Source: Paenibacillus elgii NBRC 100335 | GTDB taxonomy: Bacteria > Bacillota > Bacilli > Paenibacillales > NBRC-103111 | Reading direction: 5' to 3' | NCBI RefSeq assembly: GCF_004000865.1 | Contig: NZ_BIMB01000016.1 | Location: 62,001-126,000, forward strand | DNA: 64,000 nucleotides | In this document: piece by piece, positions 45,261 to 54,770 of the stretch | Numbering within the stretch: position 1 is the stretch's first letter | Layout: each line of letters starts with the position of its first letter | The notes under the pieces: generated by a model | The model's database searches: none | Told to the model about the DNA's origin: nothing | Seen by the model: only the letters and a program-made list of their open reading frames with translations | Translations under genes and position numbers: made by a program

Positions 45261-46169
45261 ATGAGTTTCGTGAGGGAGATTACAAGAAACCGTCAGTTGT
45301 ATATTTTGGCGGTTCCCGGCATGATCTTTTTGGCTATTTTCTCCTATATTCCGATGCTGGGCCATTTGATCGCGTTCCAACGCTTTCAGCCCGTGAAAGG
45401 CATATGGGGCAGCCAGTGGGTCGGCTTCGATAATTTCAAGTTTTTTTTCGGAGGACACGACTGGCTGCGGGTTACGTTCAATACGGTGTATCTGAATATG
45501 CTTTTTCTTATTTTCGGGATCGGGATCGCTATCGTGCTGGCGATTATCGTCAATGAGGTTCGGTCCGCGCTGATCAAGAAATTGAGCCAGTCGTTCATTT
45601 TCCTTCCTTATTTCATTTCTTGGCTGGTGGTCAGTCTGATGATGCTCGCATTCATGAGCACGGAGGGGCTGGTGAACAACTTGCTGAAGAGTGCGGGGAT
45701 CGATGGAGTGAACTGGTATCAAAGCGTGCATTTGTGGCCGTTTCTGCTGACGCTGGTTTACATCTGGAAGTTTTCCGGGTACTATTCCATTATCTTTTTG
45801 GCTGCGATTGTGGGCATTTCCTCCGAATACTACGAGTCGGCGAAGATCGACGGAGCGACCCGGTTCCAGCAAATCGTTCATATTACGATTCCTTCGATCC
45901 GATCGGTTATCGTTGTGCTGATGCTGCTGGGCGTAGGCCGTATTTTCTTCGGGGATTTCGGGATGATCTACGGCATTATCGGCGACAACTCGATCCTATA
46001 CCCGACGACGGACGTCATCGATACGTATTCGTTCCGCGCGCTGCGCCAGTTAGGCAACTTCGGCATGTCGTCGGCCGTCGTCTTGTACCAGTCGATGATG
46101 GGACTCGTGACCATCCTGATTTTCAACCGGATCGCCAAGAAAATCGATCCCGATTCCAGTCTTTTTTAG
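45261..46169 (+). CDS. ABC oligosaccharide importer permease, LplB type
   Basis: Permease of 302 residues with six hydrophobic segments, from LAVPGMIFLAIFSYIPMLG onward. Family pattern WVGFDNFKFFFGG and the ATPase-docking loop ESAKIDGATRFQ identify an LplB-type subunit. AAGGAG upstream of the ATG. First gene of a new transcription unit 220 bases after the DeoR gene; the intergenic part has a possible TTGACT box near 45149 but no clear -10. It works with the next gene and the receptor at 47170. Confidence 0.92.
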   Translation: MSFVREITRNRQLYILAVPGMIFLAIFSYIPMLGHLIAFQRFQPVKGIWGSQWVGFDNFKFFFGGHDWLRVTFNTVYLNMLFLIFGIGIAIVLAIIVNEVRSALIKKLSQSFIFLPYFISWLVVSLMMLAFMSTEGLVNNLLKSAGIDGVNWYQSVHLWPFLLTLVYIWKFSGYYSIIFLAAIVGISSEYYESAKIDGATRFQQIVHITIPSIRSVIVVLMLLGVGRIFFGDFGMIYGIIGDNSILYPTTDVIDTYSFRALRQLGNFGMSSAVVLYQSMMGLVTILIFNRIAKKIDPDSSLF

Positions 46170-46178
46170 GAGGGGCTT

Positions 46179-47108
46179 ATGGAAGCCATAGCTAAGGTAT
46201 CACCGGACAAAAAGGCACGGACGCGAATCCGGACGGATACGTCCTGGCGGGAGAAAATGTTTGTAGGGTTCATCTATCTGTTCATTATCGGGTTCAGCCT
46301 GATCTGCGTTATTCCCTTTTGGATCGTTCTGGCGGACTCCTTCGCTTCCGAAGCGAGCTTCCTTCAGTATGGATACCAGATTCTTCCAAGCGAGTGGAAC
46401 CTTGACGCTTACAAGTATTTGCTGCAAGGGGGCCAGTTCCTCACCAGCTACAAGAACTCGCTGATTGTAACGGCGGTCGGCACCGTTCTGGCCGTCGTCA
46501 TGACCGCCATGTTCGCCTACGTGCTGGCGCATCCGAAGGTGAAGTACCGCCATGCGCTTTCCTTTTTGACCTATTTGGCGATGGTGCTCGGAGGCGGTCT
46601 GGTCGGGTTCTACATCATGGTGACCAATTGGCTTCACCTGAAGGACTCCCTCTGGGCGCTCATTCTTCCGTATTTGTTGAATCCGTTCTATGCGTTCATT
46701 CTCGTGGCCTTCTACAGATCGCTGCCCTTCGAGATCAACGAGGCCGCCACGATTGACGGAGCCGGCGACATCCGGCTCTTCTACAAAATTATATTGCCGA
46801 TTTCGACGCCGGTGATTGCGACGGTCTCGCTCTTCTATGCGATCCAGTACTGGAACGACTGGTATTTATCGCTGCTGTTCATCGACAATTACAAGCTGCA
46901 TCCGCTGCAGCTCATGATTCGTCAGCTGATTTCGAATCTCAACGTTTCCGCCTATGTCGGCGGCGGCGGCAGCTACCAGGTATCGGCGCCGACGAGCGCT
47001 ATCCAACTGGCGACGGTCTGCCTGACGATCGGTCCCATCGTGTTTCTGTATCCGTTTCTGCAAAAGTATTTCGTAAAAGGCATTACGATTGGCGCTGTGA
47101 AAGGCTGA
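46179..47108 (+). CDS. ABC oligosaccharide importer permease, LplC type
   Basis: Permease of 309 residues with six helices after a short basic N terminus. Family patterns include IPFWIVLADSFASEASFLQY, the docking loop NEAATIDGAGDIR and the C-terminal KYFVKGITIGAVKG. TAGGAGGGG precedes the ATG by a few bases, nine bases after its partner gene. No ATPase follows, so an MsmX-like shared ATPase is expected. Confidence 0.92.
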   Translation: MEAIAKVSPDKKARTRIRTDTSWREKMFVGFIYLFIIGFSLICVIPFWIVLADSFASEASFLQYGYQILPSEWNLDAYKYLLQGGQFLTSYKNSLIVTAVGTVLAVVMTAMFAYVLAHPKVKYRHALSFLTYLAMVLGGGLVGFYIMVTNWLHLKDSLWALILPYLLNPFYAFILVAFYRSLPFEINEAATIDGAGDIRLFYKIILPISTPVIATVSLFYAIQYWNDWYLSLLFIDNYKLHPLQLMIRQLISNLNVSAYVGGGGSYQVSAPTSAIQLATVCLTIGPIVFLYPFLQKYFVKGITIGAVKG

Positions 47109-47169
47109 GCGTACGGAGGATTTATCCGAGTTCTCTCTCGGTACCATACAAACACAGGAGGAACGCAAC

Positions 47170-48732
47170 ATGAAGATGCAAAAATGGACAGGTGCTGCAA
47201 TAGCGTTGGTGCTGCTGACAAGCTTGCTGGCGGCCTGCAGCGGCAATTCGGACGCCGGCTCCGCCGCGACGAACGCGCCCGGAAGCACGGCGAAGGGGGA
47301 TGGGACGAAGAAACCGGACCCCGTTACGCTCAAGATTATGGTGCCGGGGGACAGGCCCAAAGATTTCGACGCCGTGATTCAGGAAGCGGAGAAACGGATG
47401 GCCGACTCGCTGAACGTGAAGCTGGACGTGGTCTTCGTGCCATGGGCCGATCTGGCGCAAAAAACGCAGGTGACGCTGTCCTCCGGCGAGAACATCGATC
47501 TGATCTTCGATGCGCCCTGGCTGCACCTGACTCAGCAAATCGCCGCGGGCAGCTACGAGCCGCTGGACGATCTGCTGAAGCAGTACGGGCCCAACATTCT
47601 CAAGAACCGCCCGCAGCAAATGTGGGACGCCAACAAATTCGACGGGAAGATCATGGGAATCCCCAATGGCAATTCCTTCGTGCAGGGCCGCGTGTACTAT
47701 GTGAGGAAAGATCTTCGCGAGCAGCTCGGTATCGCGCCGATCAAAACCTATGACGACTTGATCAAATTCGCCTACGCGGTGAAGGAGAAGGTGCCGAACA
47801 TTACTCCGCTGGTTCCGGCAGGCCAGGATGTAAACAAAGGCTTATCTGAAGGCGCTTACAGGCACTATTGGGCGGATAATAAGGAGAACATCCAACCGAG
47901 TCCTGCGCTCTCCGAATCCCTCATCCTGTACACGAAGAACAATGACGGGAAAATCTACAACCTGTTCGACGAGATGGAGCCGTCGGTCTGGTCCTGGATT
48001 CAGAACGCGCGCAAGCTGTATCAGGATAAAGTGATCAGTCCGGACGTGCTCGCCATCAAGGAGGTGATGGAGCCGGCCAAACAAGGCAAAGCCGCGATTG
48101 TGGTCAGCAACGATTTCGGGGTGAAGGACGACATTCAGAAAGCGCTGAAAAGCGGCAATCCCAAAGCGGAGTTCGAAGCGGTCACCTTCATGAATTTGAC
48201 CAAAGGCGCCGTGCTGACGAACTCGCTGCAATACAATTTCATCTCGGTTCCCGTCGTGAGCAAGCACAAGGAGCGGGCGATTCAGTTTCTGGACTGGGCG
48301 AACCAGAAGGAAAACTACGATTTGCTGGTCTACGGCATAAAGGACAAGAACTGGGAAGCGGTCGGGGACGACCAGTATAAATTCAAAGGCGACGGCTACA
48401 AATGGTTCCCTTACGTATGGGTATGGAATCCGACGACCGACCGGCAGGACGCCAGCCAGGACGAGGAGACCAAGAAGCTCAACAAGTGGACGGCGGACGC
48501 CGGCAATTTTACGATCGACAAGCTGTCCGGGTTTACCTTCAACAACGCTCCGGTCAGCAACGAGATTTCCCAGTACACCAGCATGGAGGCGAAATACTAC
48601 TCGGCTTTGTTCAACGGCGTTGTCGATCCCGAATCGTATTGGGCCAAATTCAAGGCGGAAGCGGCGCCGTTAGCCAAAAAAATTCAGCTGGAAGAGCAGA
48701 AGCAGATCGACGCTTTTCTCGCCAAGAAGTAA
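47170..48732 (+). CDS. Extracellular oligosaccharide-binding lipoprotein, LplA type
   Basis: Receptor of 520 residues. Lipobox LLAAC gives lipidated Cys23; a Gly/Ser/Thr-rich spacer precedes the binding fold (VTLKIMVPGDRPKDFDAVIQ and the C-terminal IQLEEQKQIDAFLAKK, both LplA-like). It supplies the permeases at 45261 and 46179. Because it follows the sugar-catabolic operon and precedes a giant secreted enzyme, its ligand is probably an oligosaccharide released by that enzyme. AGGAGG nine bases before the ATG. Confidence 0.92.
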   Translation: MKMQKWTGAAIALVLLTSLLAACSGNSDAGSAATNAPGSTAKGDGTKKPDPVTLKIMVPGDRPKDFDAVIQEAEKRMADSLNVKLDVVFVPWADLAQKTQVTLSSGENIDLIFDAPWLHLTQQIAAGSYEPLDDLLKQYGPNILKNRPQQMWDANKFDGKIMGIPNGNSFVQGRVYYVRKDLREQLGIAPIKTYDDLIKFAYAVKEKVPNITPLVPAGQDVNKGLSEGAYRHYWADNKENIQPSPALSESLILYTKNNDGKIYNLFDEMEPSVWSWIQNARKLYQDKVISPDVLAIKEVMEPAKQGKAAIVVSNDFGVKDDIQKALKSGNPKAEFEAVTFMNLTKGAVLTNSLQYNFISVPVVSKHKERAIQFLDWANQKENYDLLVYGIKDKNWEAVGDDQYKFKGDGYKWFPYVWVWNPTTDRQDASQDEETKKLNKWTADAGNFTIDKLSGFTFNNAPVSNEISQYTSMEAKYYSALFNGVVDPESYWAKFKAEAAPLAKKIQLEEQKQIDAFLAKK

Positions 48733-48820
48733 AACCGGCCTCATCGCCATTATCGAACCTCACAGATGCCGATATTTGTGCTTTAATATAGGGGACAAGA
48801 AACGATGAAGGGGAGTTCAG

Positions 48821-51052
48821 ATGCTGCGGTTACTGCCGGAAAAAACATACCTTCGAAATTTTTTGAATATGGGCCTGTTATTTACGGTTATTATTCTGTT
48901 GTTCTCCTATTTGTTAAGGCAGCAATATTCCAGGCAGGCTTATGAGGATATCAATCAATTAATGGCAACAAAGACGGACAGCCTGAGCCAGGGGTTCGAA
49001 TACCAGCTCGATCATCTTCGTTCGTACGCGTTGAATATTTACCAGGACCCCGAAATTACGAATTGGTTAATGTCCGATCAGAACGAGCCGCTGTCTGCGG
49101 CTGCCGCGTTCAAATCGGTATCCAAATATATGAGCCTGCAGTCGTACATTGCCTCGACGTATCTGGTGAACCGGAAGACGGGGCAGGTCATCAATTCGAA
49201 GGACGGCATCCATACGTTTGCGGATTTCGAGGATCAGGCGATGCTGACCCGCATGAGCGAGCGTCCTCCGACGATGCTGCGATTTTTTGACCACACGGTG
49301 GCAGGCCAATCGTATTTGGCGCTGACGGTGCCGTCGAACCGCTCGCCAATCGCCGGTCAAGGATATGTCGTCATCCTGCTGGACAAAGGTCTGCTGGAGA
49401 AGTATTTGCTCCAAAATCTGAATGATGCGACTGCCAGCATCCGCATTGTGGACGGTGAGCGGCATGTCATTCTCGGCGGCTCCGACGCTTTCGATACCAG
49501 GCTGCTCCAGCCGGATTTGAAAAACCATCAAGTGTACCTGGGCGACAACGTGTATCTTATTCATGCCCATGCGTTTAAAGTCGAGGACTGGACACTCTAC
49601 TCCACCGTCAAATTGAAAGATATCAGTAAAAATATCGACAGGATCGAGCTGGAAATTTTGGGCATGTGCCTGTTCCTTCTCCTCCTGCTCTCGGCGCTGA
49701 CCTTCTGGAACTCGCGCCGGCATTTCAAGCCGTTCAGCCAGTTGGCCAGTCAGATGAAGAAAACCGTGGCTTCTACGATGCCCGCTCCCGGCAACAAGCG
49801 GATTACGGAGTTCGCAATTATCAAGTCGGGCCTCGATCATATGGTCAAATCGATGGAAGAGATGAACAATGTCATCCGCAACCATCAGGAGGTGATCAAA
49901 AACGAATTCATGCGGCAGTGGGTGCTTCAAGGCACGTATAACGAAGCCTTCCTGCAAACGGGCGGCCTTCGTCTGCAAGCGCTGCTGAGCTCGGATATTT
50001 ATTTGGCTATCATGCGGATTAACCGCTTTCAAGCATTCTCGGAGCGCTATTCCTATGCTTCGAGGAAGCTGCTCCTCTATGCGATGGGCAACATTGCGGG
50101 AGAGGTGCTGGCGAAGCATGGCTTCATATCCGAGACCGTCGATCTCGGAAGCGACCATCTGGTCGTGATGATCGGCGGAGGCGGGCAGGGCGTGACGCCC
50201 GCGCAGGCGTTGTACGAGGCCCGGCAGGAGATCGGCAATTGGCTGCAGTTCCAGGTGACTGTCGCGCTAAGCGGGCGTACGGCGGTGCAGAGCAATATTC
50301 GAGCCGTGTACGACAGGACATGCGATCTGACCTTGCTGCGGTTCTTCAACGAGCAGGATAAGGTGTATGCGGAAGAGGACCTGGGCCCTTATTGGTCTGA
50401 GCCTAAGCCGGATTTCGACGAGAAGCTGGTGCAGGAGTTGATCCAATCGGTGCGCAAATCGCACAAAGAGAAGGCTCGCGAGCAGCTCGACAAGCTGTTC
50501 GCCAGACTGCAAACCCTGACCTATGCCGAGTGCCAATTTCAATTGAAGCTGCTGCTTTTCTACATGTTCAAGGCGTTCAATAAAGTCATGGCCGATCAAG
50601 AGACGGGGGGAGCGGACTTGCTCCTTCAGAAGTTCGATACGCTCATGGATGTGAAGGATTGGATCTACAGCCAGTGTGTCACAATCATCGACAGTGTTGC
50701 GCTTAAGCATTCGACGTCCAACAGGAAGGAAGAATTAGCCTCGGAAATTTTCGACTACGTGAAGCAGCACCTTCACGATCCTATGCTCACTCTGGAAAGC
50801 ATTGCCGATTACCTGGTTCTTTCTGTCAGTTATGTGCGGCTGGTCTTCAAAGAAACGTATCTGGTGACGTTATCCGATTTCATCCATCAAGAGCGGCTGG
50901 AGCAGGCCAAAAAACTGCTGGTTTCCACGGATTTGCCCGTGCTCGATATTGCCGAGAGATCGGGCTTCCAATCGAAAACGACGTTCTTTACCTCGTTTAA
51001 AAAGTATACGGGGCTGACGCCTAATCAGTACCGGGAACAAAACAGCGAATGA
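48821..51052 (+). CDS. Membrane-bound AraC-type transcriptional regulator with extracellular sensor
   Basis: Protein of 743 residues that combines a membrane sensor with a DNA-binding domain and lacks a kinase. An N-terminal helix (about 12-33, FLNMGLLFTVIILLFSYLL) is followed by an extracellular domain of about 240 residues, a second helix (about 282-302), a cytoplasmic linker of about 330 residues and a C-terminal AraC domain (LESIADYLVLSVSYVRLVFK, LDIAERSGFQSKTTFFTSF). This is a one-component architecture found beside Lpl-type importers in Paenibacillaceae. GGGGAG upstream of the ATG. It probably reads the importer's sugar outside the cell and activates the 45261-55567 genes. Confidence 0.88.
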   Translation: MLRLLPEKTYLRNFLNMGLLFTVIILLFSYLLRQQYSRQAYEDINQLMATKTDSLSQGFEYQLDHLRSYALNIYQDPEITNWLMSDQNEPLSAAAAFKSVSKYMSLQSYIASTYLVNRKTGQVINSKDGIHTFADFEDQAMLTRMSERPPTMLRFFDHTVAGQSYLALTVPSNRSPIAGQGYVVILLDKGLLEKYLLQNLNDATASIRIVDGERHVILGGSDAFDTRLLQPDLKNHQVYLGDNVYLIHAHAFKVEDWTLYSTVKLKDISKNIDRIELEILGMCLFLLLLLSALTFWNSRRHFKPFSQLASQMKKTVASTMPAPGNKRITEFAIIKSGLDHMVKSMEEMNNVIRNHQEVIKNEFMRQWVLQGTYNEAFLQTGGLRLQALLSSDIYLAIMRINRFQAFSERYSYASRKLLLYAMGNIAGEVLAKHGFISETVDLGSDHLVVMIGGGGQGVTPAQALYEARQEIGNWLQFQVTVALSGRTAVQSNIRAVYDRTCDLTLLRFFNEQDKVYAEEDLGPYWSEPKPDFDEKLVQELIQSVRKSHKEKAREQLDKLFARLQTLTYAECQFQLKLLLFYMFKAFNKVMADQETGGADLLLQKFDTLMDVKDWIYSQCVTIIDSVALKHSTSNRKEELASEIFDYVKQHLHDPMLTLESIADYLVLSVSYVRLVFKETYLVTLSDFIHQERLEQAKKLLVSTDLPVLDIAERSGFQSKTTFFTSFKKYTGLTPNQYREQNSE

Positions 51053-51092
51053 TTGCGGTCGTTCGAAAGCGATTTATCGAGGAGGATCGATG

Positions 51093-54000
51093 ATGCTGGG
51101 AAAAAGTAAACGATGGCTCTGCCTGCTGCTGACAGTGGCGCTTGCACTGTGTAATCTGCCTGCCCTATACGCGGCGGAAAGCGGGCCGTATACGCTCGTG
51201 AACTTGTTGGCTGCCGATATGGATACACATTTTGACGGGGGAACAAGTCCCTTTACGCTCGATAAGAGCACGGCCGGAGGGTCGCAGCGGATCGTTCAGG
51301 TTAACGGCAATAATGCGCTGGAGTTTCGCGATGCGTCACAAGGGTCGAACCTGGCCAGTTATTTCTATTACCAATTGAACAGCGGCAGCCTCAAGGACCG
51401 GATTAACGAAATTTACAATAGGCCGGCCGGGAGTTCCCCGGTGGAGTTCGTCTTCTCCTACAAGCTTCTGCGCAGCGCGGCCAGCGACAAGCCTGTCGCC
51501 AAAGATATATATGCGCAGATCCAGTTCGCCCCCTACGACAATAATCTGGTCCCGCGTTTTCCCGTGGATTATCCGAGCATCGCAGGGACGGCAGCCTACC
51601 TGAGCGGCCAGCCGAACGTGCTGAAGACCGTGGATGATAGCGATCTGGCCACCTACCGGTTCAAGGTGTACCCGAACGGCGGCCAGCGCAATATTACGAG
51701 CATTAAGCTGGCTTTCTCGGTGCGTGTCGATACCGGCGGGACCGACGAGGCGTATATTGTCGACGACCTGGCGATTTCCGAAGTGAGGAGCCAGCAAGCG
51801 GAGGATACGGAGCCCCCTTCGGTCCCTTCCCACTTAACGCTAGCGGGGAAAACGGATACGAGCGTCAATCTGACTTGGACGGCATCGACGGACAATGTGG
51901 GCGTTACGCGGTATGACATTTACCGGGATGGCGTTTTAAACGGTTATGTAAGCGGCGCCACGACGTCGTACGCCGCCATTGGGCTGTCGCCTTCAACGAC
52001 TTACCGGTTCGCCGTGAAAGCCCGGGACGGGTCCGGGAACGTATCTGCGGCCAGCAGCGAGCTTGCCGTCACGACGGACCCGTCGGCAGGGGGACTGCCC
52101 GCGCCCCTTGGCAACCGCGATATCGGCGATGTGAAGACGGCCGGCAGCGCCGTCTTCGATGCGGCCGCTGGCCGGTTCAAGGTGCAGGGCTCCGGGAGCG
52201 ATATCTGGGGAACGGAGGATGCGTTCCATTACGTGTACCGGCCTTGGACAGGGGACGGGCAGATCGTGGCGCGCGTCTCCAACATCGAGAACGGCGTCAC
52301 TTGGACGAAGTCTGGGGTCATGATCCGGGGCGGCATATCGGAGCAGTCGCCGTATGCGATGATTGCGGTTACACCCGGCAGCGGCGTCTATTACCAGGAC
52401 CGCCAGCAAGCGGGGGGCGCCTCCACCTCGATGGCGGGGACGAAAGCGGCGGCGCCTTATTGGGTGAAGCTGGTGCGGGTGAACAACGTGATCAGCGCCT
52501 ACGATTCGATAGACGGAATTCATTGGGCGCTGGTGAAGAAAGCGGCGCTCACGCTGCCGGAAACCGTATATATCGGCCTGGCGGTGACGAGCCACAACCC
52601 GGGCAAGCTGGCCGGTGCGGAATTCGATCAGGTGAGCATCGGCGAGGTGACCCCGTCGGACGGCACCAGCTCGCCATATCCGGGAACGGTCCAAAGCAGG
52701 CGGCAGTGGCTGTGGGATAAGACCAAGACCATGTCCGAAATGGGGCTGCAGCTCAACATTTCGCAGTACGTCGCCCAAATTCTCGACGGACAGAACGTGG
52801 CGGTCAACCTGCAAAAGATCGATAAAATGTTCCAACTTTACGATCCGGAGCAGTATAAAACGGTGTCCAAAATGTATGCGTATCTTATGATCGGCGATCA
52901 ATTCAGCAGCACGATGAAAGAGCATGTCAAATCGTATTTTTCCCAATATGCGTACGCCAAGCTGCCACAGACCGAGAATCTCCGGATGAGCAATTATACG
53001 GCCGGCTATTTGGTGGGGCAGTATTTGCCCGATCTGAAGGATCTGAACGGCAAGTCGGGGGCGGTTCTGAAGAGCGAGAACAGAGCCAACATCGAAGCGA
53101 TGATCGATGCCGGGGTTCATTACGGCTGGGCCGAATATGAAAGTCCCGAATATACGTTTATGACGTATTTTTGTCTGAATGCTTTGTACCAGTATACGGA
53201 CGAGCCTGCTTTTAAGCAGAAGGTCAAGATGGCTATGGACGTCATGTGGTTCGAATGGGCCAACGACTGGATTGACGGAACCTTCATTTCCACGTCCAAC
53301 CGGGCCAAGGGCGATTCCGTTTCGGCGAGCGATCTTAGTTGGCGCGGGGCGGACCATACGGCGCTGTCCTGGATGTATTTCGGAGGGAACCGCGCACAGG
53401 AAGGCGTCGGCGAATCGGACGGCTTCGTGCCTTCGGCGTACCGTCCATATTTGGAGTACCTGGGTATGGTCATATACAACGGAATGAGCTATACGCCGCC
53501 GGAAATGGCCGTTCGCATCGGGCAGTCGACAGGTAAAGATTACCAATCACGCAAAACCAATCTGCAAAATTCGAGCGGCCGCAATTTGAAAACGTACCGT
53601 CAGGCCTACGTCCGCCCGACATGGGGCTTGGCCAGCGAGGTGACCTACAACCGGGTCGACAACTGGATCGAGGATATCCCGGTAGCGCTGCGCTGGCAGT
53701 CCGCCAAGCCAAACCCGCTGTTCAGGGTCAATGCCGATCAGGGCGACAGTCCGATCGGGAATTACGACCAGCCTGCGAACCACCGGATCATGCAGAACGG
53801 CAAAACGGCGGTAGCCGTGTACAAGCTGCTGAACAGCCCCAGCTCGAACTATCTCAACGCCATGTTCCCGGATACCGGCTCGATCGTCACCCGGGAGGAG
53901 CAGGCCGGATGGGTTTTCAACAATACCGGCCCGATGTATTTTGCCTTCAAGATGGTCAAGCCTTACGCCTGGTACTACCAGACGCCGACCGATCCGGCGA

Positions 54001-54770
54001 ACAAAGTCAAGACGACGGCGCAGCTGCATCCGACCAAGCAGCTCTTCTACAACTACAACATTCTTCGCAGCCAGGCGGACAAGAACGGGTGGGTGCTTGA
54101 AACTGCCGACGCCTCGGAATATGCGGATTTCGCAAGCTTCAAGAATGCGGTGCTGACGAATACGACGTTGGACAGCTCTCATATCAATGAGGCGAACCCG
54201 CGGTTGATTTACAAGAGCCTTAGCGGGGATACGTTGGACATCACTTTCGACGATGGAGCAGGAGCCTATAACAATACGCACCGGATCAACGGCAATCCCA
54301 TCCCGTATTCGGCTTTCAAGCTATTCGATACGCCGTGGCTTCAGCAGGATCAAAATTCCGATCTATTCACGGCAGCTCAAGGCGGGGAGATACTGACATA
54401 TAACTTTGCCAATTGGACGATCACCAAGCAAGGCGAGGCCGCATCGGTGCCGAACGGCAGCTTCGAGCAAGGGACAGACGGACCGGAAGCTTGGACGTAC
54501 GGCGTCTGGGCGGGAACCCCGGTCTCCACTTGGGACACGGTCACGGCCAGAACGTACGGCCATTCGGTGAAAGTCGAGAATACGGCATCCGGCGATGCAG
54601 GCGGCTGGCGCCTTGCCGGCGATCGCTTGATTGCCGTCGACCCGGGGTCCGTCTATACGCTCAAGGCTTGGGCCAAGACGGATCAGGCCAACGCGACCGA
54701 CGGCACCCGCGCAGGCATCACCTTCTATAAGAGCGACGGGACTACGGTCACCGGACCGGCGTTACCTTGA
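51093..54770 (+). CDS. Very large secreted multidomain protein, probable polysaccharide-active enzyme of unrecognised family
   Basis: Secreted protein of about 1225 residues. Order: signal peptide (to about 28), an N-terminal beta-rich module (about 30-230), Fn3 (about 240-325, PPSVPSHLTLAGKTDTSVNL), a LamG/DUF1349-like module (about 335-520), then a long all-helical catalytic-looking part (about 540-850; WLWDKTKTMSEMGLQL, NLRMSNYTAGYLVGQYL, HYGWAEYESPEYTFMTYF, WRGADHTALSWMYFGG) and a beta-rich part, resembling the (alpha/alpha) toroid plus beta-sandwich plan of polysaccharide lyases. A CBM4/9-like module (from NGSFEQGTDGPEAW) is cut short at LP-stop. The rest continues in another frame to 55567. 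AGGAGG before ATG 51093. No family assigned. Confidence 0.75.
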   Translation: MLGKSKRWLCLLLTVALALCNLPALYAAESGPYTLVNLLAADMDTHFDGGTSPFTLDKSTAGGSQRIVQVNGNNALEFRDASQGSNLASYFYYQLNSGSLKDRINEIYNRPAGSSPVEFVFSYKLLRSAASDKPVAKDIYAQIQFAPYDNNLVPRFPVDYPSIAGTAAYLSGQPNVLKTVDDSDLATYRFKVYPNGGQRNITSIKLAFSVRVDTGGTDEAYIVDDLAISEVRSQQAEDTEPPSVPSHLTLAGKTDTSVNLTWTASTDNVGVTRYDIYRDGVLNGYVSGATTSYAAIGLSPSTTYRFAVKARDGSGNVSAASSELAVTTDPSAGGLPAPLGNRDIGDVKTAGSAVFDAAAGRFKVQGSGSDIWGTEDAFHYVYRPWTGDGQIVARVSNIENGVTWTKSGVMIRGGISEQSPYAMIAVTPGSGVYYQDRQQAGGASTSMAGTKAAAPYWVKLVRVNNVISAYDSIDGIHWALVKKAALTLPETVYIGLAVTSHNPGKLAGAEFDQVSIGEVTPSDGTSSPYPGTVQSRRQWLWDKTKTMSEMGLQLNISQYVAQILDGQNVAVNLQKIDKMFQLYDPEQYKTVSKMYAYLMIGDQFSSTMKEHVKSYFSQYAYAKLPQTENLRMSNYTAGYLVGQYLPDLKDLNGKSGAVLKSENRANIEAMIDAGVHYGWAEYESPEYTFMTYFCLNALYQYTDEPAFKQKVKMAMDVMWFEWANDWIDGTFISTSNRAKGDSVSASDLSWRGADHTALSWMYFGGNRAQEGVGESDGFVPSAYRPYLEYLGMVIYNGMSYTPPEMAVRIGQSTGKDYQSRKTNLQNSSGRNLKTYRQAYVRPTWGLASEVTYNRVDNWIEDIPVALRWQSAKPNPLFRVNADQGDSPIGNYDQPANHRIMQNGKTAVAVYKLLNSPSSNYLNAMFPDTGSIVTREEQAGWVFNNTGPMYFAFKMVKPYAWYYQTPTDPANKVKTTAQLHPTKQLFYNYNILRSQADKNGWVLETADASEYADFASFKNAVLTNTTLDSSHINEANPRLIYKSLSGDTLDITFDDGAGAYNNTHRINGNPIPYSAFKLFDTPWLQQDQNSDLFTAAQGGEILTYNFANWTITKQGEAASVPNGSFEQGTDGPEAWTYGVWAGTPVSTWDTVTARTYGHSVKVENTASGDAGGWRLAGDRLIAVDPGSVYTLKAWAKTDQANATDGTRAGITFYKSDGTTVTGPALP

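Noticed and set aside
51993..53546. 517-codon minus-strand frame within the giant secreted protein gene
   Set aside because: Rich in Arg, His and Pro as expected for an antisense frame of GC-rich coding DNA; no ribosome-binding site or domain.
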